Position numbers and translations under genes: made by a program
Assembly (NCBI RefSeq): GCF_040363165.1
Contig: NZ_BSRG01000005.1
Coordinates: 62,001 to 126,000, forward strand
DNA: 64,000 bases
Reading direction: 5' to 3'
DNA from: Thermus sp. LT1-2-5
GTDB taxonomy: Bacteria; Deinococcota; Deinococci; Deinococcales; Thermaceae
Part shown: in pieces, positions 7,779 through 19,022 of the stretch
How the letters are laid out: each line of letters starts with the position of its first letter
Position numbering within the stretch: position 1 is the stretch's first letter
Notes under the pieces: model-generated
The model's input: only the letters and a program-made list of their open reading frames with translations
Told to the model about the DNA's origin: nothing
The model's database searches: none

Positions 7779-9584
7779 TTAGGGCTTGGCGGGGGTTTCC
7801 TGCGGGGCCTCTTTGGGCTTTTCCTCCGTCTTGGGGGTGAGTTCGGCCAGCACCTGGTTCAGGCGGTTTTCAATCTGGGCCTTCTTTCTGAGCTCTTGGA
7901 TGAGAGCCTGAGCCTCGGCTTGCCGCTTCTTGGCGATAACCCCCTCGAGGGCCTCTTCCGCCACCTGGGCGTAGGGCTTGAGGACCTCCGCCTGGCGGTT
8001 CTTGATGAGAAGCACGGCGAAGGTGCCGTCTTCCAGCTTCACCACCTCGCTCACCTCGCCCAAAGGCCCTTTGGGGAAGGTTTCCTTCACCTTGAAGACC
8101 AGGCGGTCCAAGACTGCGGGGAGCTGGTTGGGGTTCACGGTGCCGTACTCCGTGATCTCGCCCTCTTGGGCCTTGGCCAGGGCCTGCAGGTCCCCACCCC
8201 GCAGAGCGGCCTCGCGGAAGGCCTTGGCCTTGGCCTCGCTCTTGAAGACCACCCCCACCACCTCGGCGCTGGCGGGCACGGTGAAGAGGGCGGGGTTTTC
8301 CGCATAATAGCGGCGGGCCTCCTCCTCGGTGGCGGTCACGTCCCGGGTGGCGTAAAGCACGTAGGCCTGGGCCATCTCGTCCTTGCTGCCGATGAAGGGC
8401 TTGCCGCTTTTCTTGGCCTCCTCCACCAGGAGCTCCCGGTCCACCAGGCTTTCCAGGGTCTGGGGCAGGAAGAACTGCACCGCCAGCTCCCCCAAGCCCT
8501 GCTGGATGAGGACCGCCGTCTGCTGGTTGGAAAAGACGGGCTGGAGCACCTGGGAAAGGAGGATCTCCTTCCCGTTCACCGTGGCCACAGCCGGGTTTTT
8601 GTAGGTGTAGGAGCTATCCTCGGCGAAGCGCACCTGGGCTTTGTCGCGAAGCTCTTCCAGGTAGGCCTCGAGGGCCCCGTTCCCCTTGGCCTGGGCCGCA
8701 TCCTTCTCCACCTGGTCCTTGACCTCCTCAAAGCTCGGGGCCTTGGCGGGGAGGTATTCCTCCACCCTCACCAGGTAATAACGCCCCCCCGCCTCTATGG
8801 GGCCTACCAGGCCCGGGCCCTTGAGGGCAAAGACCGCCTCGGCCACCTTCTCGGGGAAGACCACCTTGGTCACGGGCTTAGGCTCGCTTTCCCCGGGAGC
8901 GGCCCCCAAGGCGCCCCCCTGTTCCGCCCCCACCTTGGAGTGCTGCTTGGCCAAGGCGGCGAAGTCCTCCCCGGCCTTGGCCTTGGCGGCCAGATCCTCC
9001 GCCAGTTTCTTGTCGTCCACCACGATCTGCCGCGCCTTTACCCGGGGCTCGCCCTTGTAGTTTTCCTGGTGGACCTCAAAGTAGAAGCGCACCTCCTCCG
9101 GGGTGGGTTTGGCGGCGGCGCGGATCTGCTCCAGGCGCTTTTGGATCTGGAGCTGGGTCTTGATCTCCCCCCGGAGCTCCGCATCGGTGAAGCCAATCTG
9201 GTTCAGGAACTGCTCGTAGGCCTTCTTCTCCTTCAAGCCGTACTGCTCCCGGATGCGCTCCACCTCCTTGCGCACCTCCGCGCTCCCCACCCGGACGCGG
9301 GCGGCGTCCTGCTTCAGGGCCTCGGTGAGGATCACCTGCTCCAGGAAATGGGTGTCCACCAGGGTCTTCAAAAGCCCCTGGGGGTTGGCGGCGTAAAGGG
9401 GATCGTTCCCCTGGAGCCTAAGGAGGTCCAGCTCGTAGACCGCCTTCCCGTTCACCCAGAGCACGGGTTTTCCCCGCGTCTGCTGCCCCGCCTGAGGGGT
9501 GAAGAGGAGGATGGCCCCCACGGCGAAGGCCAAGGCCAGTAGACCGAAGAGGATGGTGATGATCCTTTTGTTGATGCCAAACAC
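7779..9584 (-). CDS. Membrane-anchored peptidyl-prolyl isomerase (SurA/PpiD-like, parvulin domain)
   Basis: Extracytoplasmic folding helper. The 601-residue protein has one N-terminal membrane anchor (about residues 6-30), then a SurA-type N-terminal region and a parvulin rotamase domain (about 180-290, with PRVKARQIVV, GEDFAALAKQHS and GRYYLVRVEEY). A second, degenerate rotamase-like repeat follows (about 400-500) and a helical, charged C-terminus. The open frame continues upstream through the tRNA gene, but GTG 9584 is chosen because it follows AGGAGG and starts directly at the membrane anchor. Architecture resembles PpiD; the exact clients are unknown. Confidence 0.88.
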   Translation of the reverse strand: MFGINKRIITILFGLLALAFAVGAILLFTPQAGQQTRGKPVLWVNGKAVYELDLLRLQGNDPLYAANPQGLLKTLVDTHFLEQVILTEALKQDAARVRVGSAEVRKEVERIREQYGLKEKKAYEQFLNQIGFTDAELRGEIKTQLQIQKRLEQIRAAAKPTPEEVRFYFEVHQENYKGEPRVKARQIVVDDKKLAEDLAAKAKAGEDFAALAKQHSKVGAEQGGALGAAPGESEPKPVTKVVFPEKVAEAVFALKGPGLVGPIEAGGRYYLVRVEEYLPAKAPSFEEVKDQVEKDAAQAKGNGALEAYLEELRDKAQVRFAEDSSYTYKNPAVATVNGKEILLSQVLQPVFSNQQTAVLIQQGLGELAVQFFLPQTLESLVDRELLVEEAKKSGKPFIGSKDEMAQAYVLYATRDVTATEEEARRYYAENPALFTVPASAEVVGVVFKSEAKAKAFREAALRGGDLQALAKAQEGEITEYGTVNPNQLPAVLDRLVFKVKETFPKGPLGEVSEVVKLEDGTFAVLLIKNRQAEVLKPYAQVAEEALEGVIAKKRQAEAQALIQELRKKAQIENRLNQVLAELTPKTEEKPKEAPQETPAKP

Positions 9585-9614
9585 TTGACCGCCTCCTCCT
9601 GTGCGTGCTAGGAT
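9585..9614 (+). promoter_or_regulatory. tRNA-Arg promoter
   Basis: -35 TTGACC (9585-9590), 18-base spacer, -10 TAGGAT (9609-9614), 14 bases before the tRNA. The -10 overlaps the opposing parvulin-gene -10 (TATCCT, 9610-9615 on the minus strand). Confidence 0.75.
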
Positions 9615-9615
9615 A
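9610..9615 (-). promoter_or_regulatory. Parvulin gene -10 element
   Basis: Minus-strand TATCCT about 25 bases before the GTG start, with AGGAGGAGG between. The opposing tRNA -10 uses the same bases (heptamer TAGGATA). Confidence 0.5.
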
Positions 9616-9628
9616 GCTCCCGCTGAGT

Positions 9629-9705
<77 letters not shown>

Positions 9706-9716
9706 TTTTTCTTTTT
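9706..9716 (+). terminator. T-rich end of the tRNA transcript
   Basis: TTTTTCTTTTT follows the tRNA CCA end directly. The tRNA T arm and acceptor may act as the preceding stem. Confidence 0.5.
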
Positions 9717-9776
9717 GCCCTCCGGAAAGCCCGTAGCACGAGGGGATTTTAGCACATTCCCCGTGAGAAACCGGTT

Positions 9777-9782
9777 TAGGAT
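9777..9782 (+). promoter_or_regulatory. Leaderless -10 of the MFS gene
   Basis: TAGGAT ends 6 bases before the GTG at 9789. This spacing is what decided the start. Confidence 0.55.
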
Positions 9783-9788
9783 GGAGGG

Positions 9789-10922
9789 GTGTTGCCCCTC
9801 CTCCTCGCTTGGCTCCACACGGTAAACGACCTCTTCTCCAACTTCCTCACCCCCCTGTTGCCCAAGCTCATGGCCCACTTCGGGGTAGGCCTGGGCACCG
9901 CAGGGCTTTTGGTTTCCGTTTATTCCCTCACGGGGAGCCTCCTGCAGCCCTTCGCCGGTCTGGTGGCCGACCGGGTGGACCGGAGACTCCTCGCCGCCTT
10001 GGGCCCGGTGCTGGTGGCCTTGGGTATGGGCTCCTTAGGGCTTTGGCCCCGGTTTGAGGCCTTGCTCTTGGTGCTAGGGTTGGCTGGGCTCGGCTCAGCC
10101 CTCTTCCACGCCTCGGGAGCCAGCCTGGTGGGGGAGTTCGCCCCCCCGGACCGGAGGGGCTTTTGGCTTTCCTTTTTCGGCTCCGCCGGCTATTTGGGGC
10201 TTTCCTTAGGGCCCGTGGTGGCCCTCTTCGCCGTGGGGGCCTGGGGGCTAAAAGGGCTCGTTCTCCTTACCCCTTTGGCGCTTCTCCCCGCCCTTTTCCT
10301 CCTCCGCCTCCCCCCAGTGCGGCGCCAGGGAAAGCCCGCAGGGCTAAAGGATTTCCTCCGGGTCTTCCGGGGGGACGTGGCCCGGCTTTGGGGCATGGCC
10401 ACCTTGCGGAGCCTGGTCTTCATGAGCTTTTCCACCACCTTGCCCTACTGGTACGCCACCCGGGGGCTTTCCGACGCCTACACCGCCTTTAGCCTTTCCG
10501 TGTACAGCTTTTCCGCCACCTTGGGGGCCTTCTTGGGCGGCACCCTTTCCGACCGCTTTGGGCGCAAGGCGGTGCTGGTGGGCACCTTGAGCTTCGGCCT
10601 GCCCCTTTACCTGGCCCTGCTCCTCCTGCCCCCCGAAAACCCCCTTTACCTCTTCCTCCTGGCCATCACGGGGGCCTTGATGAATGCCGGCATCCCCGTG
10701 GCCGTGGCCCTAGCCCAAGAGCTGGAGCCCACCCAGACGGCCACGGTTTCCGGCCTCCTCATGGGCTTCACCTGGGGCTTTGCCGGGCTCTTTTACGCCC
10801 CCATCGGCCACCTGATCGAACGCTTGGGGGTGATGCCGGTTCTTCTGGCCTTGGGGGCTTTGCTCCTGCCCGCTTGGGGGCTTGCCCAGGGGGTGCGGGG
10901 GGCAAAGGCCCAGGAAGCGTAA
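9789..10922 (+). CDS. MFS transporter, fosmidomycin-resistance (Fsr)-like
   Basis: Major facilitator membrane protein of 377 residues with about 12 hydrophobic helices. The N-terminus (HTVNDLFSNFLTPLLPKL, then GTAGLLVSVYSLTGSLLQPFAGLVADR) matches the Fsr group of drug efflux carriers, including the inter-helix loop DRVDRR and a second loop DRFGRK in the C-terminal half. Substrate cannot be told from sequence. The TAA stop is also the first half of the -10 for the next gene. The GTG start is supported by TAGGAT six bases upstream. Confidence 0.85.
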   Translation: MLPLLLAWLHTVNDLFSNFLTPLLPKLMAHFGVGLGTAGLLVSVYSLTGSLLQPFAGLVADRVDRRLLAALGPVLVALGMGSLGLWPRFEALLLVLGLAGLGSALFHASGASLVGEFAPPDRRGFWLSFFGSAGYLGLSLGPVVALFAVGAWGLKGLVLLTPLALLPALFLLRLPPVRRQGKPAGLKDFLRVFRGDVARLWGMATLRSLVFMSFSTTLPYWYATRGLSDAYTAFSLSVYSFSATLGAFLGGTLSDRFGRKAVLVGTLSFGLPLYLALLLLPPENPLYLFLLAITGALMNAGIPVAVALAQELEPTQTATVSGLLMGFTWGFAGLFYAPIGHLIERLGVMPVLLALGALLLPAWGLAQGVRGAKAQEA

Positions 10923-10925
10923 GAT
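10920..10925 (+). promoter_or_regulatory. Leaderless -10 of the Usp gene
   Basis: TAAGAT ends 6 bases before the ATG at 10932. Its TAA is the stop codon of the MFS gene. Confidence 0.55.
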
Positions 10926-10931
10926 GGTTTC

Positions 10932-11738
10932 ATGAGAATTCTCTTGGCCACGGACGGTTCCCCTCAGGCCCGGGGGGCGGAGGTGCTGGCGGAGTGGCTT
11001 GGCTACAAGCTCGGCGCCAAGCTCCTGATCCTCTTCGTGCGGGACGTGCGGCTTGTGCGGGTACCGGAGCTTTTGGACTTCGGCGCCCTTACCATCCCGG
11101 TTCCCGCCTACCGGGAGGAGCTGGAAAAGGCCCTCACCGCCAAGGGGGAAGCCCTACTCTTGCGCCTAGCGCAAAGCGCCAAGGAGGCGGGGATTCCCGT
11201 GGAAACCCTGATGGAAACGGGACTACCCCACGAGGTGATCCTGCGCCACGCCCGCACCGCAGATCTCCTCGTCCTGGGGCGGAGCGGGGAGGCCCACGGG
11301 GGGAGCTTCGCCGGGCTCGGGAGCACGGTGGACCGGGTGCTAAGGGCTTCCCCTACCCCGGTGTTGGTGGCCCCCGTGGAGTACGTGAAGCTCACGGGGG
11401 CCCTTTTGGGTTACAACGCCTCGGAAAGCGCCGTGCGCGCCCTGCACACCCTGGGGGCCTTGGCCAAGCCCTTGGGGCTAGCGGTGCGGGTGGTGAGCGT
11501 GCATGACGACCCCGTGCAGGCCTCGGCCTGGGCCCTCGAGGCCGAAGCCTACCTCAAGGACCAGGGCCTTCCCGCCGAGGCCTTGGCCTTCTCCGGTGAC
11601 CCAGCGGAACACCTCCTTTCCCTCCAAGGCCCCGAGGACCTTTTGGCCCTGGGGGCCCCGGTGCGGCGGCTCGTCTTGGGGAGCACGGCGGAGCACGTGG
11701 TGCGCCACGCCGTGGGCCCCGTCCTCACCGTGCGATAA
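10932..11738 (+). CDS. Tandem universal stress protein (UspA family)
   Basis: Cytoplasmic stress protein of 268 residues made of two Usp domains. The first (1-146) begins MRILLATDGS and has the nucleotide-binding-like region VLGRSGEAHGGSFAGLGSTVDRVLRASPTPVLV, close to the ATP-binding consensus G-2x-G-9x-G(S/T). The second (about 150-268) is more degenerate and lacks a clear glycine loop but keeps LVLGSTAEHVVRHAVGPVLTV. The role is probably a stress or nucleotide sensor. Its partner is unknown. It is placed between an exporter and a CBS protein. Confidence 0.88.
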   Translation: MRILLATDGSPQARGAEVLAEWLGYKLGAKLLILFVRDVRLVRVPELLDFGALTIPVPAYREELEKALTAKGEALLLRLAQSAKEAGIPVETLMETGLPHEVILRHARTADLLVLGRSGEAHGGSFAGLGSTVDRVLRASPTPVLVAPVEYVKLTGALLGYNASESAVRALHTLGALAKPLGLAVRVVSVHDDPVQASAWALEAEAYLKDQGLPAEALAFSGDPAEHLLSLQGPEDLLALGAPVRRLVLGSTAEHVVRHAVGPVLTVR

Positions 11739-11755
11739 GGTGTGGCCCCCTTTGG

Positions 11756-11761
11756 TATAAT
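11756..11761 (+). promoter_or_regulatory. Extended -10 promoter of the CBS gene
   Basis: TATAAT preceded by TGG (extended -10), about 26 bases before the ATG at 11788. A G-rich Shine-Dalgarno (AAAGGGGGG) lies just before the start, so this gene is leadered, unlike its neighbours. Confidence 0.65.
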
Positions 11762-11787
11762 GAACCCCTAAAGGGAAAGGGGGGTCC

Positions 11788-12219
11788 ATGAGGGTACGCC
11801 AGGTTTTGCTCCACAAGGGGAGCCAGGTCTACACCATCCACCCCGAGGCCACGGTGCTGGAGGCGTTGCGGAAGCTGGCCGAATACGATATCGGCGCCCT
11901 TTTGGTCATGGAAGGCGAGCGGCTTTTGGGCATCTTCTCCGAGCGGGACTACGCCCGCAAGTTGGTCCTTCTGGGTCGGTTCTCCAAGGACACCCGGGTG
12001 GGGGAGGTGATGACGCAAGACCCCATTACCCTCTCCCCCGAGGCGGAGCTGGCGGAGGCTATGCGCCTCATGACCGAACACCGGGTGCGCCACCTGCCCG
12101 TGGTGGAAGGGGGCAAGGTGGTGGGGGTAATGTCCATCGGGGACGTGGTGAAGGCCATCATGGGCGAGCAGGAGATGGTCATTGGGGAGCTTTCCCGCTA
12201 CGTGATGGAAAACCGCTAG
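11788..12219 (+). CDS. CBS-domain protein (tandem CBS pair)
   Basis: Small cytoplasmic protein of 143 residues made only of two CBS domains (about 8-62 and 74-130), a Bateman module that normally binds adenine nucleotides or NAD. Typical blocks are TVLEALRKLAEYDIGALLVME, LLGIFSERDYARK, MTQDPITLSPEAELAEAM and VVGVMSIGDVVKA. It is one of the stand-alone IMPDH-like CBS proteins. The regulated partner is unknown. Its stop overlaps the converging membrane-protein gene by 4 bases. Confidence 0.92.
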   Translation: MRVRQVLLHKGSQVYTIHPEATVLEALRKLAEYDIGALLVMEGERLLGIFSERDYARKLVLLGRFSKDTRVGEVMTQDPITLSPEAELAEAMRLMTEHRVRHLPVVEGGKVVGVMSIGDVVKAIMGEQEMVIGELSRYVMENR

Positions 12220-12563
12220 TCCCGAAAGAGCCAGTTGAGGAGAAGGCTTACCAAGGAAAGGATCAAAGCCCCCACTACAGCCCCGCCAAAGCCCTGCACG
12301 GAAAGCGCTGTGACCTCCGCCACCACGTAGAGCACCGCCCCGTTCACCACCAGGGTGAAAAGCCCCAGGGTGAGGAGGTTCAAAGGCAGGGTGAGGAAGA
12401 GAAGGAGGGGTCTTAGGAGGGCGTTGGCCAGTCCCCAGATGGCCCCCGCCACCAGGTAGTCCAAAAGCCCCGCCCCTGGGTCAAACCGGACCCCCGGGTA
12501 AAGGAGGCTCACAAGCCACAGGGCCAGGGTGTTGAGGAGGAGCCTCGCCAAAAGCCCGCGCAT
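12216..12563 (-). CDS. Phage holin family (superfamily IV, YvlD-like) membrane protein
   Basis: 115-residue membrane protein with four hydrophobic segments. It belongs to the 4-TM family often named mycobacterial phage holin superfamily IV or YvlD, recognised from LLARLLLNTLALWLVSLLYPGV, AGAIWGLANALLRPLL and LPLNLLTLGLFTLVVNGAV. Members are chromosomal housekeeping-type proteins and the name does not imply phage origin. Function is unknown. The ATG at 12563 is preceded by TAGGCT with a 6-base gap. Confidence 0.88.
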   Translation of the reverse strand: MRGLLARLLLNTLALWLVSLLYPGVRFDPGAGLLDYLVAGAIWGLANALLRPLLLFLTLPLNLLTLGLFTLVVNGAVLYVVAEVTALSVQGFGGAVVGALILSLVSLLLNWLFRD

Positions 12564-12569
12564 GTCCTT

Positions 12570-12575
12570 AGCCTA
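12570..12575 (-). promoter_or_regulatory. Leaderless -10 of the holin-like gene
   Basis: Minus-strand TAGGCT ends 6 bases before the ATG (12563). No other signal was seen in the 156-base gap to the next gene. Confidence 0.55.
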
Positions 12576-12719
12576 GCAAAGCGACCCTAGGGCTTCCCTG
12601 GTCCGGGAGCCCTGGACTTAAGGGCGGGTGGCTACCCATTTATTCCGCAGGCGTGCTAGCCCGGCGACCAAGGCGGTAAAGCCTCCCTCAGGGGGCAAGA
12701 TCCATGGCACTATGGCATC

Positions 12720-13379
12720 ATGGAGCTCCGCGCCGCCGACCAGTACCTGGTGGCCGAGGCAGAAACGAGCCTTCTCGCCGTCCACGAGGCCCTACGGGGC
12801 ACGGGCCTTTACCCGCCCTTTCCCCCGGTGGAGCTTCCCGGGGGGGTGGGGGGGCTTGTGGCCCGGGGAGGGTTCGCCCAGAACTTCTTCTTCCCCGCCG
12901 AGGTCCTGGGCCTCACCTTCCGCACCCCCAAGGGCCGGGTGGTGCGGGCCGGGGGGGTGGTGGTGAAAAACGTCCAGGGGTACGACCTGGTGCGCCTTTT
13001 CGTGGGGAGCTTCGGCCTCTTGGGGGAGGCTTTGGCGGTGGTCTTCCGCCTTAGGCCGGGGCGGGCCTCCCGCTTCCTGCGCCGCCCCTTTAGCGGGGCC
13101 TTCCCCGAGCTTTCGCCCCAGCCTCGCTTTCTCTTCGCCCTACAGGAGGGGGACTCCGGGTGGCTATACGCCTACCACTTCGGCCCCGAGAAGGAGGTGG
13201 AGCGCTTCGCCGAGGCCTTCGGCGGGGAGGAGGCAGGGCCCTTGGACCTGAGGCCCCTTTTTCCCCGGGGCATGGGGGTGGGGGAAGGCCCGGTAAGGGA
13301 CCTGCGGTTTTCCTGGCGGGATGGGGGCGAGGCCCCGGAGGCCCCGGCCCTTTTTCAAAGGCTCGCCGCCTCCCTTTAG
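12720..13379 (+). CDS. GlcE-like FAD-binding oxidase subunit (short)
   Basis: 219-residue protein related to the FAD-binding subunit of glycolate oxidase. The FAD-binding type 4 core is visible: [19 protein letters not shown], then [25 protein letters not shown], which is the signature GlcE loop. GlcE proteins are usually 350 residues or more, so this one lacks much of the N- and C-terminal parts, and no glcD or glcF gene is adjacent. It may be a Thermus short form or a decaying gene. The start has only a CACTAT hexamer 6 bases upstream and no Shine-Dalgarno. Confidence 0.75.
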   Translation: MELRAADQYLVAEAETSLLAVHEALRGTGLYPPFPPVELPGGVGGLVARGGFAQNFFFPAEVLGLTFRTPKGRVVRAGGVVVKNVQGYDLVRLFVGSFGLLGEALAVVFRLRPGRASRFLRRPFSGAFPELSPQPRFLFALQEGDSGWLYAYHFGPEKEVERFAEAFGGEEAGPLDLRPLFPRGMGVGEGPVRDLRFSWRDGGEAPEAPALFQRLAASL

Positions 13380-13391
13380 GCCCTTTCAGGG

Positions 13392-13397
13392 TATCCT
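13392..13397 (+). promoter_or_regulatory. Leaderless -10 of pheS
   Basis: TATCCT ends 7 bases before the pheS ATG (13405). No T-box or attenuator precedes the gene. Confidence 0.55.
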
Positions 13398-13401
13398 CTA
13401 A

Positions 13402-16805
<3,404 letters not shown>

Positions 16806-16814
16806 ACTTTTCCC

Positions 16815-17288
16815 ATGCTCACCTGGGTAGACCTCTTGGCCCTCTTCAGCCTGGCCTTGGGCCTCGCCTTGGGCTACCGGGGCGGGGTGGTCATGGGCTT
16901 TATGGGGGCGGGCCTGGTGCTCTACCTCCTCTTGGCGCAACTCGGCCTCTCGGGGTGGGGCGTGGCCTTGGTCTTGGGCCTGGGGGCGGGGCTTTTGGGA
17001 AAGAGCCTTCCCCTCTCCCGCCTTCCCCGGGCCCTCGAGGCCCTCCTGGGGACGCTTGGGGGCCTCCTTTTGGGCCTGTTCCTGGCCCTAAGCCTCTGGA
17101 CGGGCTACCCCTGGGAAAGGACCGCAGCCGCCACCCTGCGCTACCCCGCCGCCACCCTCCCCACCCCCATCTACCAGGGGGTGGCGCAAAGCCCCTTCGC
17201 CCGGGAGGCCTTCCGCCTGGCCTGGAGCACCCCTTGGCTGCGCAAGGCCCTGGCCCTAGAGGGCCAGCACGCGGGAAAGGCCAAGTAG
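16815..17288 (+). CDS. CvpA-family membrane protein
   Basis: 157-residue integral membrane protein with four hydrophobic segments, of the colicin V production (CvpA) type: WVDLLALFSLALGLALGYRGGVVMGF at the N-terminus. CvpA-family proteins are linked to envelope homeostasis, but their biochemistry is not settled. Its last 33 bases overlap the 3' end of pfkA on the other strand. Confidence 0.8.
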   Translation: MLTWVDLLALFSLALGLALGYRGGVVMGFMGAGLVLYLLLAQLGLSGWGVALVLGLGAGLLGKSLPLSRLPRALEALLGTLGGLLLGLFLALSLWTGYPWERTAAATLRYPAATLPTPIYQGVAQSPFAREAFRLAWSTPWLRKALALEGQHAGKAK

Positions 17289-18224
17289 GGCCCGGTTGAT
17301 GTCCTTGCGCCTTTCCACCGCCTCCTTGAGGGGGGTGAGCTCCACTTCCCCTTCCACCTCCCCCACCATGACCCCGCTGGTCCCTGCGGCCAAGGCCTCC
17401 ACCGCCGCCGCCCCCAGGCGGCTCGCCAGGATGCGGTCCTTGGCCGTGGGGCTCCCGCCCCGCTGGATGTGGCCCAGGACCGTGACCCGGGCCTCCACCG
17501 CCATGTGCTCCTTGATGGCGGTAAGAAGCCCCGCTGCCCCTCCCGGGTACGCCCCCTCCGCCACCACCACGATGGAACTGGTCTTGCCCCGGCGCTGGGA
17601 TTCCAAAAGCCCCTCGGCGATGGCCTTGGGGTCCACCGGCTCCTCAGGCACGGCGATGACCTCCGCCCCCCCCGCCAGGCCCACGTCCAAGGCGATAAAG
17701 CCGGCGTTCCGCCCCATGACCTCGATGAAGAAGACCCGCTCGTGGCTCGCCGCGGTGTCGCGGATGCGGTCGATGGCCTCTAAGGCGGTGTTCACCGCGG
17801 TGTCGAAGCCGATGGTGTAGTCGGTGCCGTAGAGGTCGTTGTCGATGGTGCCGGGAACCCCCACCACGGGGATGCGGTGCTCCTCCATGAGCCGCATGGC
17901 CCCGCGAAAGGTGCCGTCCCCCCCGATGGCCACCAGACCCTCAATCCCCGCCTCCACAAGCTTCTTCGCCGCCTTGGCCCGGCCCTCGGGGGTGAGGAAC
18001 TCCTGGCTCCTTGCGGTGAGGAGGACGGTCCCTCCCCGTTGCAGGATGTTGGCCACATCCCGCACCCCCAAAGGCACCATCTCCCCTAGGATCATCCCGG
18101 CATAGCCCCGCCGGATGCCGATGACCTCGAGGCCCAAGGCGTAGGCCTGCCGCACCACCGCCCGGATGGCGGCGTTCATCCCGGGGGCGTCCCCCCCGCT
18201 GGTGAAGACCCCTATGCGCCTCAT
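17256..18224 (-). CDS. pfkA: 6-phosphofructokinase, ATP-dependent
   Basis: Phosphorylates fructose 6-phosphate to fructose 1,6-bisphosphate, the committed step of glycolysis. It has 322 residues, the standard length. It shows the ATP-binding GGDGTFRG (101-108), the catalytic TIDND with Asp128 and the substrate loop MGRNAGFIALDVGLAGGAE. A Gly at residue 104 of GGDG fits ATP rather than PPi use. It overlaps the upstream rsmI stop by 4 bases, so the zinc-ribbon gene, rsmI and pfkA form one operon. Confidence 0.97.
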   Translation of the reverse strand: MRRIGVFTSGGDAPGMNAAIRAVVRQAYALGLEVIGIRRGYAGMILGEMVPLGVRDVANILQRGGTVLLTARSQEFLTPEGRAKAAKKLVEAGIEGLVAIGGDGTFRGAMRLMEEHRIPVVGVPGTIDNDLYGTDYTIGFDTAVNTALEAIDRIRDTAASHERVFFIEVMGRNAGFIALDVGLAGGAEVIAVPEEPVDPKAIAEGLLESQRRGKTSSIVVVAEGAYPGGAAGLLTAIKEHMAVEARVTVLGHIQRGGSPTAKDRILASRLGAAAVEALAAGTSGVMVGEVEGEVELTPLKEAVERRKDINRALLGLSRVLAL

Positions 18225-19021
18225 GCGTCCTCCTCTCCCTCCTCCATGGAAAGGCGATAGGCCTCGTTCCGCGGCACCCCCCGCTCCAAAAGGGCGCGGA
18301 AAAGCTCCCTTCCCTTAAGCCCCTCCGCCCGGAGCGCCCTCGCCCAGGCCTCCCCCGATGGGCCAGCAGGCGCCTTGGGCGCCAACACCAAAACGAACTC
18401 CCCCTTGGGCTCCTGAAAGCGTTCCAGGGCCTCCGCTAGGGTTCCCCGGAAGACCTCCTCGTGCACCTTGGAAAGCTCCCGGGCCACGGCCACGGGGTGC
18501 TCGGGGCCGTAAACCTCCATGAGGTCCCGAAGCGTCTTGGCCAGGCGGTGGGGGCTTTCGTAGAGCACCGCCGTCCTCCCCTCCCGGGCCAGGGCGAGAA
18601 GCCTCTCCTTGCGCTCCTTCCCCGCCTTGGGCAAAAAGCCCTCAAAGGTGAAGCGATGGGTGGGCAGGCCCGAGGCCACCAGGGCGGGGATGAGGGCGGT
18701 GGGTCCGGGAAGCGCTTCCACCCGCCAACCCCATTCTAAGGCCTGGCGTACCAGCTCCGCCCCAGGGTCGGAGATGCCCGGGGTGCCGGCATCCGTGGCG
18801 TAGGCCACGTAGGTGTAGGGGGCAAGGAGCTCCCGGGCCCGGCCCAGGGTGTGCTGGTCTAGCCTCAGGGTGGGGGTGGGGATGCCGTAGTGGCGGAGGA
18901 GAAGCCCCGTGCGCCTCGTGTCCTCGCAGGCTACCACCTCCGCCTCCTTCAGCACCCTAAGTGCCCTCAGGGTGATGTCCTCCAGGTTGCCGATGGGGGT
19001 AGGGACGAGGACGAGGCGCAC
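18221..19021 (-). CDS. rsmI: 16S rRNA 2'-O-ribose C1402 methyltransferase RsmI
   Basis: Methylates the 2'-OH of C1402 in the decoding centre of 16S rRNA using S-adenosylmethionine. It has 266 residues with the tetrapyrrole-methylase fold and family signatures LVPTPIGNLEDITLRALRVL, ACEDTRRTGLLLRHYGI and DAGTPGISDPGAELV. It starts with GTG at 19021, directly after the stop of the upstream zinc-ribbon gene (TAGCGTG), which implies coupled translation. Confidence 0.95.
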   Translation of the reverse strand: MRLVLVPTPIGNLEDITLRALRVLKEAEVVACEDTRRTGLLLRHYGIPTPTLRLDQHTLGRARELLAPYTYVAYATDAGTPGISDPGAELVRQALEWGWRVEALPGPTALIPALVASGLPTHRFTFEGFLPKAGKERKERLLALAREGRTAVLYESPHRLAKTLRDLMEVYGPEHPVAVARELSKVHEEVFRGTLAEALERFQEPKGEFVLVLAPKAPAGPSGEAWARALRAEGLKGRELFRALLERGVPRNEAYRLSMEEGEEDA

Positions 19022-19022
19022 G

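Noticed and set aside
7698-9542. 614-codon open frame opposite the parvulin gene
   Set aside because: Shadow of a high-GC gene. The minus-strand product has a membrane anchor and rotamase motifs; the plus frame gives a Leu/Gly/His-rich sequence with no family likeness. The same applies to the long frames at 25587-27479 and 61507-63318.
12216-12563. Prophage remnant (holin name)
   Set aside because: The YvlD-like family is chromosomal; no lysin, capsid or integrase gene is near.
12576-12719. Small RNA or riboswitch in the gap before the GlcE-like gene
   Set aside because: Only short GC stems typical of the base composition are seen; no recognised aptamer or terminator.
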